From NCBI GenBank assembly GCA_007120055.1, contig SKOL01000713.1:1-5150 (forward strand): 5,150 nucleotides of DNA, given 5' to 3'. Made by a program: the position numbers and the translations under genes. Every line of letters starts with the position of its first letter. The first letter of the stretch is position 1. Below, piece after piece: positions 3,828-5,150 of this stretch. This stretch comes from Anaerobacillus sp. (GTDB taxonomy: Bacteria; Bacillota; Bacilli; Bacillales_H; Anaerobacillaceae). Below the pieces are notes generated by a model. The model worked only from the letters and a program-made list of their open reading frames with translations, was not told the origin of the DNA and did no database searches.

Positions 3828-5150
3828 ATGAGCAAAAAAAAGAAAAAAACTCATATACCTATCCGTTTAAATATTCTTTTCTTTGTCGTTTTTTTGTTAT
3901 TTTCTGCTCTTATATTACGTTTAGGAGTTGTTCAAATTGTACAAGGGGAACAATACCAACAAAAACTTGAACGTACTGTTAATGTCATAGCAAAAAATGA
4001 AGCACCGAGAGGAATTATGTATGATCGGAACGGCCATGCCATTGTTGAAAATAGGCTAGTCTTGATGTTGACTTATACGAATAGGAATGTTTCAAATGAT
4101 GAAAAACTTCGCGTTGCAAGGCGCTTAAATGAATTAATTGAAGTTGACACGAGTAAAGTCACTGAACGCGATATGAAAGACTACTGGATTTTGACTCACC
4201 CTGAAGAGGCAGTTAACCTTGTCAGTCAGGAAGAAATTGCTGAATTAGATAATGACCATATGGCTGTTTATCGTTTGCAGCTTGATCGAATTACAGAAGA
4301 GTATTTACAGCAATTATCAACAGAAGATATGGAAATAATTTCTATAAAGAGGGAGTTTGATAGGGGATTTGCTCATACACCTCAACGGGTAACTGATGTT
4401 ACTTACCCGGAAGCGGCTAGGGTTCTAGAACATTTATCTGAGTTGCCTGGTGTAGATATTATCAGGGACGCGGAAAGGAACTACGTATATGGAAATAGTT
4501 TTAGACAAATATTTGGTAATGTTGGTTCGATTCAAAGAGATAGAGTAGATTATTATTTATCAAGAGGGTATTATCGTAGTGACCAAGTGGGAACGAGCCA
4601 ATTAGAGCAACAGTATGAAGATGTATTAAGGGGCGAAAAAGAAATTTTAGAACATGTCCTTGATGGATCTGGGCGTCTGATAGATCAACCTATTGAAACG
4701 CCTGGGCAACGAGGCAATGATTTAGTTTTAACCTTAGATATGGAGCTTCAGCAATCTGTCGAACAAATTGTAATAGAAGAAATTGAGCGGTTGAGATCCA
4801 TTGATGGTTATGTCGGAGTCCCTGCAGCTTATGCACTAATGCTTGAACCGCACACAGGGGAAATTTTGGCAATGTCAGGCTTTAGAGAAAATAATACTAC
4901 TGGAGAGTTAACGTCCTATGAATTAGGGAACGTTTATAATGGTTTTGAAATGGGTTCCGCAGTAAAGGGAGCTACTATTTTAACTGGATTTGAAGCAGGG
5001 GTTGTATCTCCAGGGCAAATCATCAATGATCGAACGATAGATATTCGTGGTACTAGAATAAGTTCACATACGACAATGGGGAGAATCAATGATTTAACAG
5101 CACTTGAACGTTCTTCAAACGTTTATATGGCAGAAATTGCTTTGGCGTTG
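3828..5150 (+). CDS. pbpA: class B penicillin-binding protein, PBP2A-like transpeptidase, 3' truncated by the window edge
   Basis: This monofunctional D,D-transpeptidase cross-links peptidoglycan outside the membrane; the B. subtilis PBP2A (PbpA) homologue works in side-wall elongation. The 441 codons seen are all open. Five consecutive Lys (3-7) precede a single membrane anchor (about 14-38), so the N-terminus is cytoplasmic. The pedestal/dimerisation domain begins at APRGIMYDRNG (59-69) and runs to about 310. The transpeptidase domain begins near 330 (ALMLEPHTGEILAMSGF). The active-site motif SAVK gives nucleophile Ser377 and Lys380, and SSN (429-431) is the SxN motif. KTG lies beyond the window. 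GGGAAGG (3815-3821) precedes the ATG, and an in-frame TGA at 3810-3812 fixes the start. The second motif position reads FEMGS rather than the commoner F/YxPGS. In B. subtilis the same gene lies directly after yqgE, which supports the name. Confidence 0.95.
   Translation, partial: MSKKKKKTHIPIRLNILFFVVFLLFSALILRLGVVQIVQGEQYQQKLERTVNVIAKNEAPRGIMYDRNGHAIVENRLVLMLTYTNRNVSNDEKLRVARRLNELIEVDTSKVTERDMKDYWILTHPEEAVNLVSQEEIAELDNDHMAVYRLQLDRITEEYLQQLSTEDMEIISIKREFDRGFAHTPQRVTDVTYPEAARVLEHLSELPGVDIIRDAERNYVYGNSFRQIFGNVGSIQRDRVDYYLSRGYYRSDQVGTSQLEQQYEDVLRGEKEILEHVLDGSGRLIDQPIETPGQRGNDLVLTLDMELQQSVEQIVIEEIERLRSIDGYVGVPAAYALMLEPHTGEILAMSGFRENNTTGELTSYELGNVYNGFEMGSAVKGATILTGFEAGVVSPGQIINDRTIDIRGTRISSHTTMGRINDLTALERSSNVYMAEIALAL

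Noticed and set aside
4690..4872. 60-codon minus-strand frame inside pbpA
   Set aside because: It is a shadow frame within the conserved linker and transpeptidase start of the penicillin-binding protein.

Overview
The window is AT-rich chromosomal DNA from a low-GC Gram-positive bacterium, most probably of the family Bacillaceae. The reasons are strong AAGGAGG-type ribosome binding sites, A/T-biased third codon positions, compact intrinsic terminators, and the gene order Mn-superoxide dismutase, YqgE-type MFS transporter, class B penicillin-binding protein. That order is the sodA-yqgE-pbpA neighbourhood known from Bacillus subtilis. Nothing here points to phage, plasmid or CRISPR DNA.

Layout. 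Positions 2-100 (+) may hold the last 32 codons of an unrecognised gene that converges on uppP. Positions 75-902 (-) encode undecaprenyl-diphosphatase UppP. A 354-bp divergent spacer (903-1256) carries the uppP promoter on the minus strand and the sodA leader on the plus strand, including a 17-bp palindrome. sodA (1257-1868) ends in a strong intrinsic terminator. A 246-bp spacer (1869-2114) leads to a 12-TM-type MFS transporter (2115-3410, yqgE-like). A 417-bp spacer (3411-3827) holds a terminator, repeat copies, an 11-bp GC-rich long-range hairpin and a candidate promoter. The window ends inside pbpA (3828 to beyond 5150), which includes the catalytic SxxK and SxN motifs but not KTG.

Working together. 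UppP recycles the lipid carrier for cell-wall precursors and PbpA cross-links the resulting peptidoglycan, so the two outer genes both serve the envelope. SodA detoxifies superoxide in the cytoplasm. The MFS protein has no assignable substrate. Terminators after sodA and probably after the MFS gene suggest mostly single-gene transcripts rather than one operon.

The least explained signal is a family of same-strand intergenic repeats. A 19-bp sequence is repeated exactly upstream of the MFS gene (2013-2031) and of pbpA (3761-3779). A related copy lies between them (3645-3657). Two of the copies are preceded by a GTTGG-rich module that begins shortly after a terminator. One copy abuts a hairpin whose 11-bp arms are 48 nt apart and whose best U-tract is on the minus strand. 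I did not find a clearly new multi-gene system; the repeat/hairpin family is the best candidate for something undescribed.
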